DNA of 64,000 bases from Candidatus Poseidoniaceae archaeon (lineage in GTDB: Archaea; Thermoplasmatota; Poseidoniia; Poseidoniales; Poseidoniaceae). The first letter of the stretch is position 1, and each line of letters starts with the position of its first letter. The notes beneath the pieces are model-generated. The model worked only from the letters and a program-made list of their open reading frames with translations. It ran no database searches and had not been told where the DNA came from. The translations under genes were made by a program, and so were the position numbers. Location of the stretch: contig JASLKG010000007.1 of assembly GCA_030747695.1 (NCBI GenBank), positions 128,261 through 192,260 on the forward strand, written 5' to 3'. Of this stretch, positions 53,324 through 61,648 are shown piece after piece.

Positions 53324-55060
53324 ATGGCAGAACTGGGCCGAACCGTGCTTGCGCGTCAAAGAATGGCCCGTTTGTGGAGTCTTGGAGACCGTTCCTCGCC
53401 TAGTTCATACACGCCAGGGTTAATCCTTGCAGAAGGTGAGGAAATGGATGTAAATTGGGCGCCTTTTCATACTAGCGGGGATAACACGATACCTAGAGAG
53501 ATTTCCTTAGTTAGCAGGGCTGCTTTTGCTCCATGGGTTACTAATGAAAACGGACCTGAGTTGAAAGCGTCTGTTGGCCACGTATTACCTCCTTCACTGG
53601 AGGAGGCTGATGCAGGTGAAGTAGCATCCAAGGGTGAACTATTACCATTGTCTTGGCAAGCCTTGAATCATGATGGAGATTTGATGAATGGTGCATTAAA
53701 TCCACACGTAGTACTACTTACTGATGCATTACAACTTGCTAATAGACCCGGGAAATTAGTTGAAGCAATAAATGTGATAAAATTGCGTTTCCCAGGGGCT
53801 TTATTGTGGTGCCCTGGGATTGGAGGGCCAGATAATTGTGCTGTATATTCATGGTTTGGTGTTGATCTATTCGACAACATCCGTGTAAAACAAGCTGAGT
53901 CATGCGGTGCTGTTTTGACAATGAATGGGCCAAGAATCAAACGGAAAGATGAACCAGATGTAGATCATTGGGCCCTCGCAATTGCAGAGACTAGAACCGC
54001 TATCAATGAAGGTAAACTACGGGAATTAGCGCAGTCACAATCCCTAAACAGTCCTAGATTAGTTGAGCATTTAAGGAATCATGATAATTTGATGTCTTCC
54101 CAAAGAGGGATTCTAAGTCAAATTGTTCCAGAGAAACAAAAGTTGAGAGTTCACAGTAGTGATGCGCACAATGATCCCATAATTGTCGACTGGATTGAAT
54201 ACATTACAGAAGAATACACAAAGCCAGAAGGATTAGATAATGTTCTTGTTCTGTTACCCTGTTCAGCGAGGAAACCATATTCCTCGTCACGAACACATAG
54301 AGCATTCAGACGTGCAATGAATCATAATTCTGTACACGAAATAATTGTCACATCACCGTTGGGATTAGTGCCAAGGGAATTGGAAGGATGTTGGCCAGCA
54401 GGAAATTACGATATACCAGTTACGGGGGATTGGACTGAAGATGAAACCTCGAGAATAAAGAACATGCTTGGAGTGTTACTTGGTAGAAATGATTATCGTA
54501 TAATAATCAATCATTCTGGATTTACATTTGAAACAGAAATCCCAGTAATTGAAACAATAAAAGATGGAAGGTCTACCTCAAATGAATCACTGGAGAGTTT
54601 GTCGCAAGCAATCAAAGAAAATGTTCGAGTCAAGAGAAGAAGTGGAGAGAGAATAAATTTGGATAATTTCAAATCAATTGCAAATATGCATCATAATAAT
54701 TCTGATTGGCTAGAAGGGTGTACGGTACGAGGTAGATTCCCGCGTTGGAAAATAATGAAAGACAGCACGCAAATTGCCATGTGGTCGCCAGAAAGGGGAG
54801 GCTTTTCATTATCAAAAGCATGTATACCCATTCTTGATGCCAATGATTGTTTGAAGAGAATTAGCCTAAAACCTGATGCTGAATGGAAAGGGGACATTAA
54901 TTTGACAAATCTAGAATCATATGATGGATCTATTAGGTCTGGAGAGGATTTGCTGGTTATGCAAGCTAACGTAGTTGTGGGTTTAGCACGTGCTGCAGCG
55001 CCATCGTGGGAGTGGCTAAATACTCCTGGTCGGCTTGCAAAAATGCATCATAAGGTCTAA
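53324..55060 (+). CDS. arcS: Archaeosine synthase ArcS (TgtA2)
   Basis: ArcS acts on position-15 preQ0-modified tRNA to make archaeosine (G+), working with partner enzymes. The 578-residue protein has a TGT-like N-terminal part (about 1-240; PHVVLLTDALQLANR, GALLWCPGIGGPDN, GVDLFDNIRVKQA). The ArcS signature follows: LPCSARKPYSSSRTHRAFRR (about 311-330), matching PCSxxKPYxxSxSH with Thr for the second Ser, then IVTSPLGLVPRELE. A PUA-like C-terminal domain ends the protein (about 485-578, RSGEDLLVMQANVVVGLARAAAP). The ATG at 53324 has GGAG upstream; an in-frame ATG lies at 53306. No tgtA is in the window. Confidence 0.86.
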   Translation: MAELGRTVLARQRMARLWSLGDRSSPSSYTPGLILAEGEEMDVNWAPFHTSGDNTIPREISLVSRAAFAPWVTNENGPELKASVGHVLPPSLEEADAGEVASKGELLPLSWQALNHDGDLMNGALNPHVVLLTDALQLANRPGKLVEAINVIKLRFPGALLWCPGIGGPDNCAVYSWFGVDLFDNIRVKQAESCGAVLTMNGPRIKRKDEPDVDHWALAIAETRTAINEGKLRELAQSQSLNSPRLVEHLRNHDNLMSSQRGILSQIVPEKQKLRVHSSDAHNDPIIVDWIEYITEEYTKPEGLDNVLVLLPCSARKPYSSSRTHRAFRRAMNHNSVHEIIVTSPLGLVPRELEGCWPAGNYDIPVTGDWTEDETSRIKNMLGVLLGRNDYRIIINHSGFTFETEIPVIETIKDGRSTSNESLESLSQAIKENVRVKRRSGERINLDNFKSIANMHHNNSDWLEGCTVRGRFPRWKIMKDSTQIAMWSPERGGFSLSKACIPILDANDCLKRISLKPDAEWKGDINLTNLESYDGSIRSGEDLLVMQANVVVGLARAAAPSWEWLNTPGRLAKMHHKV

Positions 55061-55132
55061 TTGTAATTTTCTTGGCACCCGCAGTGGTTAAGAATAGGGG
55101 ACAGGTCGGCGAAATGCTCGGAGGCATTGATT

Positions 55133-55594
55133 ATGGCACGTATGTACGCTGGAAAGAGAGGTCAATCAGGCTCAACAAAGCCTCACAACGACAATGCTCC
55201 CGAATGGTCAAATACTGATGAAAAGGCTGTTACAGCACTAATTATTGAATTAGGAAAAGCAGGCAAATCGTCTGCACAAATTGGCACAATTCTACGTGAC
55301 CAACACGCTGTACCTGATGTAAGAACAGTTCTTAATGGAAAGAGAATTTCTGCAATTCTTACAGAAAATGACATTGGTGGCACATATCCAGAAGACATGA
55401 TGAATTTGATGCGTAAGGCAGTTGGTATAATTCAGCACATTGGCTCTGGTAATCACAAAGATTTGCATAACAAACGCTCATTAGAATTAACGGAAGCAAA
55501 AATCCGTCGTCTTGCTCGATACTATATTGGAGAAGGGCGAATTCCTTCGGATTGGAAGTATAAGAGAGATCAACTCCGTTTGATGGTAGAGTGA
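55133..55594 (+). CDS. rpsO: Ribosomal protein uS15, archaeal type
   Basis: The 153-residue protein is the archaeal/eukaryotic uS15 (eukaryotic S13), a small-subunit protein binding 16S rRNA. It opens MARMYAGKRGQSGSTKP, with the long archaeal N-terminal extension before the S15 core. Hallmarks are AQIGTILRDQHAVPDV, YPEDMMNLMRKAVGIIQHI, NKRSLELTEAKIRRLARYY and DWKYKRDQLRLMVE. The start is ATG at 55133 with GGAGG upstream. It precedes a RecJ/Cdc45-like gene, the conserved archaeal rpsO-recJ order. Confidence 0.96.
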   Translation: MARMYAGKRGQSGSTKPHNDNAPEWSNTDEKAVTALIIELGKAGKSSAQIGTILRDQHAVPDVRTVLNGKRISAILTENDIGGTYPEDMMNLMRKAVGIIQHIGSGNHKDLHNKRSLELTEAKIRRLARYYIGEGRIPSDWKYKRDQLRLMVE

Positions 55595-55647
55595 TTTACA
55601 CTCAACTTGAAGAACTACCTGCCTTAGTATAGGTTCGGTGGAAATAG

Positions 55648-56538
55648 ATGAATGACCTCCTTTCGTCGTCGTTATTCTCGTCTTATTCCAAAACGCTAAG
55701 TGATATTTCAGAAAAAATATTGACGGCAGAATCAATTCAAATTGTAGCAACTGCGGACTTGGAAGGAGTACTTGCTTTGGCTCAGATCGAAGCAGGGTTG
55801 CTAGATGCAGTAAAATCATACAAACGGAGAGTACTTCCTCCGAAAAAAAACATCTCGCGCACAGAGGCTATTGATTTCAGTGCTTACAATGGATTAATTA
55901 TACACATAGATCCATTCCATGAGCCTTTATCAAAAATTGACACAGAGAAACATATTCATCTGACTCCCTTACATGCTACAGTTAATTTTACTAATTCCGA
56001 AAGAGAACATCATGGTGCATTAGATTGCGTGGTTATTTGTGCAGTTATTGCACAGCAGTTATCGCGTGATGGACTTCGTGTAAGAAGGCTAAGGGGAATG
56101 GCAATTTCAGGTTCTTGGTTGAGACGAAATTTAGATGCTAATTACGATCCAATAATGTCCGTTTTACGCGACCATTTGGATGAAGAGGGGTCAATAGAAA
56201 TCCGTCCTCTACCAGAAGTACCCGATCCCATAGTTTCAATGATTCCGGGATTGTCTAAAGGAATGTTAAGTCGACTTTCTAAGAGTTGGAATTCAATGGA
56301 TATTGATGAACGTTCGAGTGCAATTAGTGAATTAATATTACCGACTTTACGTCATGATAGTTTGTCAACAATGCGCCTTGAGGAATTGGTTTGGCATCGC
56401 GTCATGTTACCAGGATATGTAATTGATTTAGCTAGTCAATTGCATTTATCTCAAGAGAGTTGGCCTGAAGAAAGTGATAAAGCGCGCTTACACGCTAGCG
56501 TTGTTACTGATGAATTGATAACATCAGGACATCTGTAA
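55648..56538 (+). CDS. RecJ/Cdc45-like protein, apparently without DHH active site
   Basis: This 296-residue gene directly follows rpsO, where archaea usually carry recJ-like (GAN/Cdc45-type) genes. The N-terminus SIQIVATADLEGVLALAQIEAGLLDAV resembles motif I of the DHH phosphoesterases (HxDxDGxxSA...). HIDPFHEP and EHHGALDCVVICAVIAQQL match later positions where the DHH and small-helix motifs would sit, though the metal-binding Asp/His set is incomplete. It may be a catalytically inactive scaffold in the replisome (CMG-like), as Cdc45 is in eukaryotes. The assignment rests on weak motif and gene-order evidence and needs a profile search. Confidence 0.55.
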   Translation: MNDLLSSSLFSSYSKTLSDISEKILTAESIQIVATADLEGVLALAQIEAGLLDAVKSYKRRVLPPKKNISRTEAIDFSAYNGLIIHIDPFHEPLSKIDTEKHIHLTPLHATVNFTNSEREHHGALDCVVICAVIAQQLSRDGLRVRRLRGMAISGSWLRRNLDANYDPIMSVLRDHLDEEGSIEIRPLPEVPDPIVSMIPGLSKGMLSRLSKSWNSMDIDERSSAISELILPTLRHDSLSTMRLEELVWHRVMLPGYVIDLASQLHLSQESWPEESDKARLHASVVTDELITSGHL

Positions 56539-58554
56539 TTATTCAACTATCTTTAATACTCGCCCACACCCACTACAAGGCATTCTAAATGGGCGTTCAT
56601 CTGTTGTAACAGCATTGCCCATACTACATGCAGGGCATTCGATACTTGGGAAATTTGTAATTTGAGTTTGTTGTATAATCCCTTTCCGCTTTGGACTAGC
56701 AAATGCAGTCATCCACCACATACACACTGTAATTCCAGAGATCGCTCCCACTGTAAAGGGTGGGTACGCTAGATAGAGTGCAACTAGTACAGCTGGAGCC
56801 AATGCCAATTCAATCCATAAAGCACTTCTTCGTTTGTCTCTTGTCATACGTAGTGATATCCAAAATCCAACTATTAACAATGTCAGAGTAAGGCCAGTTA
56901 AACTTGAGGGGGCATTCAGAAGGCTAGTTGTAGGCAATGCATTTAGAGTAAATGTATCAGTCTGATCAAGTCCTTTAACATCGATGTTGATAACCTCTCC
57001 AAACAGCCCCCTACGATGTGTCATTTCGATAGAATCTTCGCCCTTTATGTCTGCCCCAGTTAAACTAGTTGTCATCGAAGTGGTAATCTCGATATGCAGG
57101 TTAATACTAGACCATAGTGGAGTGGGTTGAGCATGTATAAAATCCCTTAACAGAGTATTGGAACTACCATCTTCTACTAGCTCTAGAGTTGTAATTTTCA
57201 TAGTAATCGGGTGTGGTGTTACTAATTCTTCACCTTCCAAATCAATCTTAAATGAAATCCGTTCCAATTCAGATAATTCACCAATCAATTCGTTTAGTTT
57301 GATACCCATTCCATCGTTCATGTAGGTTACACACAAATTGACCATCTGGCTTTGGAACTCATTTTTTTCGACCTCATCAATTTGCCGATTACGTCTATTT
57401 TCTTCATTAACGGTTCCCGATTTAAAAATTTGAAGTGGTTGTGAAAGTGTCGGGTCATCGTTACCAATGTTGTCCATGCCCCAGCGCATCCAATATGCCA
57501 TTTCACCATCGATTGACAAAATTATTTCACGTTCCAAAACTAATTTGTCATCAACAACGTCTAATTCCATGTTAATTTTGGTACCAAGTAAAGATCCAAC
57601 ACCATTTGTACGTAATGGTTCGTCCTCGGGGTAGAAACCGCCACCACCGCCGCCACCGTCATCCTGTGGGTCAATTGTAAATTCAGTACTTCCTGACATT
57701 ATTGGAGTTCCAGATTGGATTTGTATTGATGCTTCAATTGTTATGTTTTGTGTGCCTCCAGCCGGCGCTCTCCATGTCCAAGTGAGCCGGACATAGTCTC
57801 CACTCATTGTTTCAATCGGATCACTTGTAAGTTCTGCATTGTTCACACGGATTCCAAATTGGCTCGCATGAGCAGAAGTCATAGTCCCCCAGGGGGACTT
57901 AACGACAGTCGATATGTAGACGTCTAAACCTTCAGTTGTTGGTTCTTCAATTTCCAAGTCAACCAAGGGGATATTTGCCGAGAGGGAACTGTCATCAGAT
58001 GAACTACCCCATTTGAAAATTAAACCTGCATCTCCTGCCGGGACACTAAATACTACTGTTTGAGCTTGTAGTGTGATCTTTATTTTCGATGAAGAAGAAA
58101 GTGATCCAGAATCTACAGGAATGCTGATGCTCAATTTGCCTGATCCTGGTGCTAGAAATGAATTTGATGCATCAGTCGAGCCAGTGTGGCTTTCACTGCC
58201 AATTTCCACATTGACTGTAGCATTTATTTGGGCGCCGCCAGAATTTTTCACTTCATAATTAATTTCAAAATCCCAAGTCGAGGAAGGAAAATCACCGCCC
58301 CAAGCAGGATCAAGTCTCCAATTACCAATCTCCCTTTGTTGTGCAATGGCATCATTAATTTCAAATTCTGTACTTTCTTCTGATAGTGCGGCAGTAAAGG
58401 GTGATAATGTTCCACTGTTGGCATCACCTAGCAAGAAAAGTTCGACTGGCCCTGAATCACAACATACCGTTTGCGAATCAGCAATCGCACTATTGATTGG
58501 GAAAGCAGATAGCATGACTATCAGGCACAAGAATAGAGTTCTCTTGTATCCCAT
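56539..58554 (-). CDS. Exported protein with TM helices and C-terminal zinc ribbon
   Basis: The 671-residue product starts with a signal peptide (MGYKRTLFLCLIVMLSAFPINSAIA). Beta-sandwich exterior domains follow (about 60-330), with a glycine-run linker (DDGGGGGGGFYPED) near 300, then an alpha/beta region with helical stretches. Two or three membrane helices occupy about 548-622 (LTLTLLIVGFWISL, IELALAPAVLVALYLAY, VGAISGITVCMWWMTAFA). A zinc ribbon closes the protein (ECPACSMGNAVTTDERPFRM, then CSGCG). The layout places the ribbon inside the cell. The stop directly abuts the RecJ-like stop. The ATG has GAGAGGT just upstream. The family is unrecognised. Confidence 0.7.
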   Translation of the reverse strand: MGYKRTLFLCLIVMLSAFPINSAIADSQTVCCDSGPVELFLLGDANSGTLSPFTAALSEESTEFEINDAIAQQREIGNWRLDPAWGGDFPSSTWDFEINYEVKNSGGAQINATVNVEIGSESHTGSTDASNSFLAPGSGKLSISIPVDSGSLSSSSKIKITLQAQTVVFSVPAGDAGLIFKWGSSSDDSSLSANIPLVDLEIEEPTTEGLDVYISTVVKSPWGTMTSAHASQFGIRVNNAELTSDPIETMSGDYVRLTWTWRAPAGGTQNITIEASIQIQSGTPIMSGSTEFTIDPQDDGGGGGGGFYPEDEPLRTNGVGSLLGTKINMELDVVDDKLVLEREIILSIDGEMAYWMRWGMDNIGNDDPTLSQPLQIFKSGTVNEENRRNRQIDEVEKNEFQSQMVNLCVTYMNDGMGIKLNELIGELSELERISFKIDLEGEELVTPHPITMKITTLELVEDGSSNTLLRDFIHAQPTPLWSSINLHIEITTSMTTSLTGADIKGEDSIEMTHRRGLFGEVINIDVKGLDQTDTFTLNALPTTSLLNAPSSLTGLTLTLLIVGFWISLRMTRDKRRSALWIELALAPAVLVALYLAYPPFTVGAISGITVCMWWMTAFASPKRKGIIQQTQITNFPSIECPACSMGNAVTTDERPFRMPCSGCGRVLKIVE

Positions 58555-58627
58555 TTACCTCTCTCACCTAGACTGTGAGTTAGCGATGTATTATTGAAGG
58601 CTATGGAAGTAATCTCATCCTAGGTAC

Positions 58628-58978
58628 TCAAAGTGCTTTCTCTAACAAATCTCCGAGTTCCTTTTCAAAGAGCCCAACTAATGCATCACCAACTTCTCCT
58701 TGTAAGTCCTCAGGAAGAATTCTCAGACCAAGTTTTGCTGCTGCCCTAGTTGCCTTTAATTCTGCATATACGGAACGAGCTTTTGCATTGAAGTAGTATG
58801 TGACAGCTTCACGTAGTTCAGATTTTAAATCTTCATCAGCATCGACTTTTGCACGAACATATGCCTTCAATTCATCCTTCACTAGTTCCTTGAAGGTCTC
58901 CATTAATAGGTCCTCTGTTGCCATTAATTCTTTGACCTGCTCACCAAGGTTGCCAGTAAGTAGTCGTTCAATCGCCAT
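58628..58978 (-). CDS. Small all-helical protein of unknown function
   Basis: This 116-residue, Glu/Lys/Ala/Leu-rich protein is likely a soluble helical bundle: IERLLTGNLGEQVKELMATE, DLLMETFKELVKDELKAYVRAKVDADEDLK, REAVTYYFNAKARSVYAELKATRAAAKLG and VGDALVGLFEKELGDLLEKA. There is no signal peptide, membrane segment or cysteine. It is divergent from the small CBS-like gene (75-nt gap) and downstream of nothing on its own strand within 400 nt. I cannot assign a family. Confidence 0.55.
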   Translation of the reverse strand: MAIERLLTGNLGEQVKELMATEDLLMETFKELVKDELKAYVRAKVDADEDLKSELREAVTYYFNAKARSVYAELKATRAAAKLGLRILPEDLQGEVGDALVGLFEKELGDLLEKAL

Positions 58979-59053
58979 GTTGGGCCGTAAATGTCAACCA
59001 TATTGAATCCATCTATGGTCATATTCATGGACTAGGAATGAAACACACATAAC

Positions 59054-59320
59054 ATGGAATTTTCTATAATCGGAGCTGAAGATTCATTGGATGAAGCTAA
59101 ATTACGCTTAGAGAAGGCTGATGTTTTGATAGTACTAGGATCAGATAGCATACTTGGAGTACTAACAACTGAACATCTCAGTAGGAAAGGTAATTGCGGA
59201 AATGTTTGTGAATTAGATGTATTGGTTGATAGAGATCTGAAACTGATTAACAAATGGCGCCCAGCGTTCACTATTGTTACCGAGGATGGAGAACCTATCT
59301 CAGTTAATCATGGACCATGA
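59054..59320 (+). CDS. Small CBS-domain-like protein
   Basis: The 88-residue protein resembles a single CBS-like fold: DEAKLRLEKADVLIVLGSDSILGVLTTEHLS, then VCELDVLVDRDLKLINKWRPAFTIVTEDGEPI. CBS domains bind adenine nucleotides and usually occur in tandem; one alone would need to dimerise. It could instead be a truncated or atypical module. It overlaps gltX, on the other strand, by 17 nt at its end. The assignment is tentative, resting on pattern only. Confidence 0.5.
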   Translation: MEFSIIGAEDSLDEAKLRLEKADVLIVLGSDSILGVLTTEHLSRKGNCGNVCELDVLVDRDLKLINKWRPAFTIVTEDGEPISVNHGP

Positions 59321-60977
59321 GTAAACCGTCTTCTTCAATAATTGCATAACCTATTCGCTCTAACTGTACGATTGTGCCGGTTTCGTAATTATGTTCCTCC
59401 AGAATTCCCTTGATTGTTTCTAAATTTTGACCATTTACAGTAGTAAGTTGTGAAGGTTTTCCTCCGGCAACCCAGTGAATTATTGGCCGTTTGTCAGTAC
59501 GATCAATACTCTCTACCGTTCCATTTTCAGAGATGTCACAAAGATCCTTTAACCGTACGGATTTACCAGAATCATCAGCTTCAATCCAAACACCAGCGTC
59601 AAAAGTATAGTTTCTACTAGGTATTGATTCATTATTGGGGTGAGCGGGTACAATTCCTGACCTCTCCAAATCACCAGTAATCGGAAGCGATACCGGATTT
59701 CTGACAAAAGACAAACGGGGAGCCTCATAATCAATTACTTTCGTATTATGTGAGTATAAAGTGCTAAGTGGAACTGCAATGTCTTTTTGTGTAAGTCCTA
59801 ATTCTATCCAAAACTTCCGTAATGAATTAGATTTAATTCCTCTTCTAGCAAGAGCACCAAGTGTTGGTAGCCGAGGGTCATCCCATCCTTCAAACAGTCC
59901 TTCTTCAATGTCTTTTCGCATTTGCGAAGTGGAAAAACCTCCAAATTCATGGACCTTGACGCGCCCCCAATAAACGGTTTCAGGATATTCCCATCCAAAA
60001 TGCTCATACAGTAATTTTTGTTTTCTTGTCGAATCCATTAGATCTTTGCCGCGAATGATATGTGTTACTCCCTGCAAGTAATCTTCAACAGCAGATTGAA
60101 AGTCCAATAAAGGCCAAACACGCCATGAATTACCAACACGCGGATGAGGATTAGTTTGTATCCTTGCTGCCGGCCAATCTCTTAAGGCTGGATTTTTCAA
60201 AGACATACCGGTTTTAACACGTACTACAGCATCACCGGGATTATATCCATCGGGATCATTCATCATATCCCAACGTTCTAAATTTTCTTGAATTGTATTA
60301 TTACGGCAGGGACATTCTGTAAATGATTCTCTGAATGATTTGAACTCTTCTGCAGGACACGTACATACATATCCGAACTCATTTTCCAACAGCATCATAA
60401 TGTGGCGATGATATTCATGCATTCGATCACTTGCAATTATGATTTTATGTGCTGGAAATCCGCACAACCATTTTTGCTGTGCCGGTATTGTCTCATATGC
60501 TTCTAACATTGGCGGTTTTACAGTTGTATCAGTATCATCAAATCGTAGAATTAACTCACCATTTAATTTCTCAGCATATTCTGAATTGATAACTAAACCA
60601 CGCGAATGTCCAAGAGATAGTGGTCCATTTGGATTCGGTGCAAAACGCAATACTGGTTTTCGATTATTCAGATTTGGCAAATCGGGTAAACCTTCTCTCC
60701 TAGTTTGGATTTTCTTTTCAAGTAGGTGTGGTGCTTCATTCTGTAATATTTCTTCTATTGAATTTAGACCGTTATCTGATGCCAATTGGTTTGCAGTTCC
60801 AACTTCCTTCGCAACAATTGGAGCAATCTCTTTTCCATGTGCACGAAGATCTTCTCTATTGCCCATAATTCTACTCATTACTGATCCGGCTTGGCCCTTA
60901 CCGTCATATTGCAGACTATTTTGTAGAGCAAGGTGGCGAATTAAATCGCTAATTTCTTGGCTAGGTTGCCACCCCAT
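59304..60977 (-). CDS. gltX: Glutamyl-tRNA synthetase, archaeal type
   Basis: The enzyme charges tRNA-Glu with glutamate (and, in archaea with GatDE, may mischarge tRNA-Gln). The 557-residue class I synthetase has RFAPNPNGPLSLGHSRG (the HIGH motif as SLGH, about 121-124) and RFDDTDTTVKPP. A CTC/CPC cysteine set (about 205-224) probably binds zinc, LQGVTHIIRGKDLMDSTRKQ is present, and the KMSKS motif reads FSTSQMRKD (about 348-356). The archaeal beta-barrel anticodon-binding domain follows. A TTG start at 61007 overlapping the rnhB stop would add ten residues; I prefer the ATG at 60977. It is downstream of rnhB. Confidence 0.94.
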   Translation of the reverse strand: MGWQPSQEISDLIRHLALQNSLQYDGKGQAGSVMSRIMGNREDLRAHGKEIAPIVAKEVGTANQLASDNGLNSIEEILQNEAPHLLEKKIQTRREGLPDLPNLNNRKPVLRFAPNPNGPLSLGHSRGLVINSEYAEKLNGELILRFDDTDTTVKPPMLEAYETIPAQQKWLCGFPAHKIIIASDRMHEYHRHIMMLLENEFGYVCTCPAEEFKSFRESFTECPCRNNTIQENLERWDMMNDPDGYNPGDAVVRVKTGMSLKNPALRDWPAARIQTNPHPRVGNSWRVWPLLDFQSAVEDYLQGVTHIIRGKDLMDSTRKQKLLYEHFGWEYPETVYWGRVKVHEFGGFSTSQMRKDIEEGLFEGWDDPRLPTLGALARRGIKSNSLRKFWIELGLTQKDIAVPLSTLYSHNTKVIDYEAPRLSFVRNPVSLPITGDLERSGIVPAHPNNESIPSRNYTFDAGVWIEADDSGKSVRLKDLCDISENGTVESIDRTDKRPIIHWVAGGKPSQLTTVNGQNLETIKGILEEHNYETGTIVQLERIGYAIIEEDGLLMVHD

Positions 60978-61003
60978 GTTACATCCCAACGGGTGTAGGT
61001 TAT

Positions 61004-61639
61004 TCAAAACAAGGTTTGTTGATTGTTTCCTTTTCTAGGGGGAACCTTTCCGCCCCAGGCATTTTCAACAGTTTTCCATGACCACCGTAAGCATTCATGT
61101 GGTAGTTTACCCTTTACTAACTCTTTAACAGCTATTTTGGTGGTTGGATCTGAAGGGTATCCGCTACCTAGTTCTATACCTAATTCGTCAGATAAATCTG
61201 CTATAAATCGGTCGCGCGTAACCTTTGCAATAATACTTGCAGCTCCAACTTCAGGATAATTAGAATCTGCTTTGTGTTCTGCTAAACATTTCCTGGAGGA
61301 TGCCTTAGAAACATTTCTTGCAAACCTTGCAGCATCAACATCACAGGCATCTAGAATAACTTCACCTTCTGGCATCAATTTAAGCGATTCAGCAAATAAT
61401 TCAACTTCTAAATCATTAAGATTTGTTGAATTGTCAATTCTTTCGGGAGGGCATATTACAACTTGATGCGGCATTTGTGACAAGACTTCATACAATTCTT
61501 CTCTGCGTTTTTTGCTTAAATCCTTTGAATCTTTAACACCAAGCTCAATTAATTCAGAAATAGATGTAGCAGCAAATGCACAAACTACTAGCGGGCCAAT
61601 AACAGGACCTCTCCCAGCCTCATCCACTCCTATTTTCAT
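61004..61639 (-). CDS. rnhB: Ribonuclease HII
   Basis: RNase HII removes RNA from RNA-DNA hybrids, including single ribonucleotides in DNA. The 211-residue protein has the conserved VDEAGRGPVIGPLVV opening with D6 and E7, VKDSKDLSKKRRE, ILDACD with D97, and HKADSNYPEVGAASIIAKVTRD with D125, a complete acidic set. The C-terminus KGNNQQTLF ends in a PCNA-binding (PIP-box)-like QQTLF, as in other archaeal RNase HII. It lies 9 nt downstream of the partial exported protein gene and just ahead of gltX. Confidence 0.96.
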   Translation of the reverse strand: MKIGVDEAGRGPVIGPLVVCAFAATSISELIELGVKDSKDLSKKRREELYEVLSQMPHQVVICPPERIDNSTNLNDLEVELFAESLKLMPEGEVILDACDVDAARFARNVSKASSRKCLAEHKADSNYPEVGAASIIAKVTRDRFIADLSDELGIELGSGYPSDPTTKIAVKELVKGKLPHECLRWSWKTVENAWGGKVPPRKGNNQQTLF

Positions 61640-61648
61640 TGTAACACT

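Noticed and set aside
60439-61038. 199-codon open frame antisense to gltX
   Set aside because: It is the complement of the conserved catalytic domain of gltX and encodes a low-complexity Ser/Phe/Arg-rich sequence with no family similarity.
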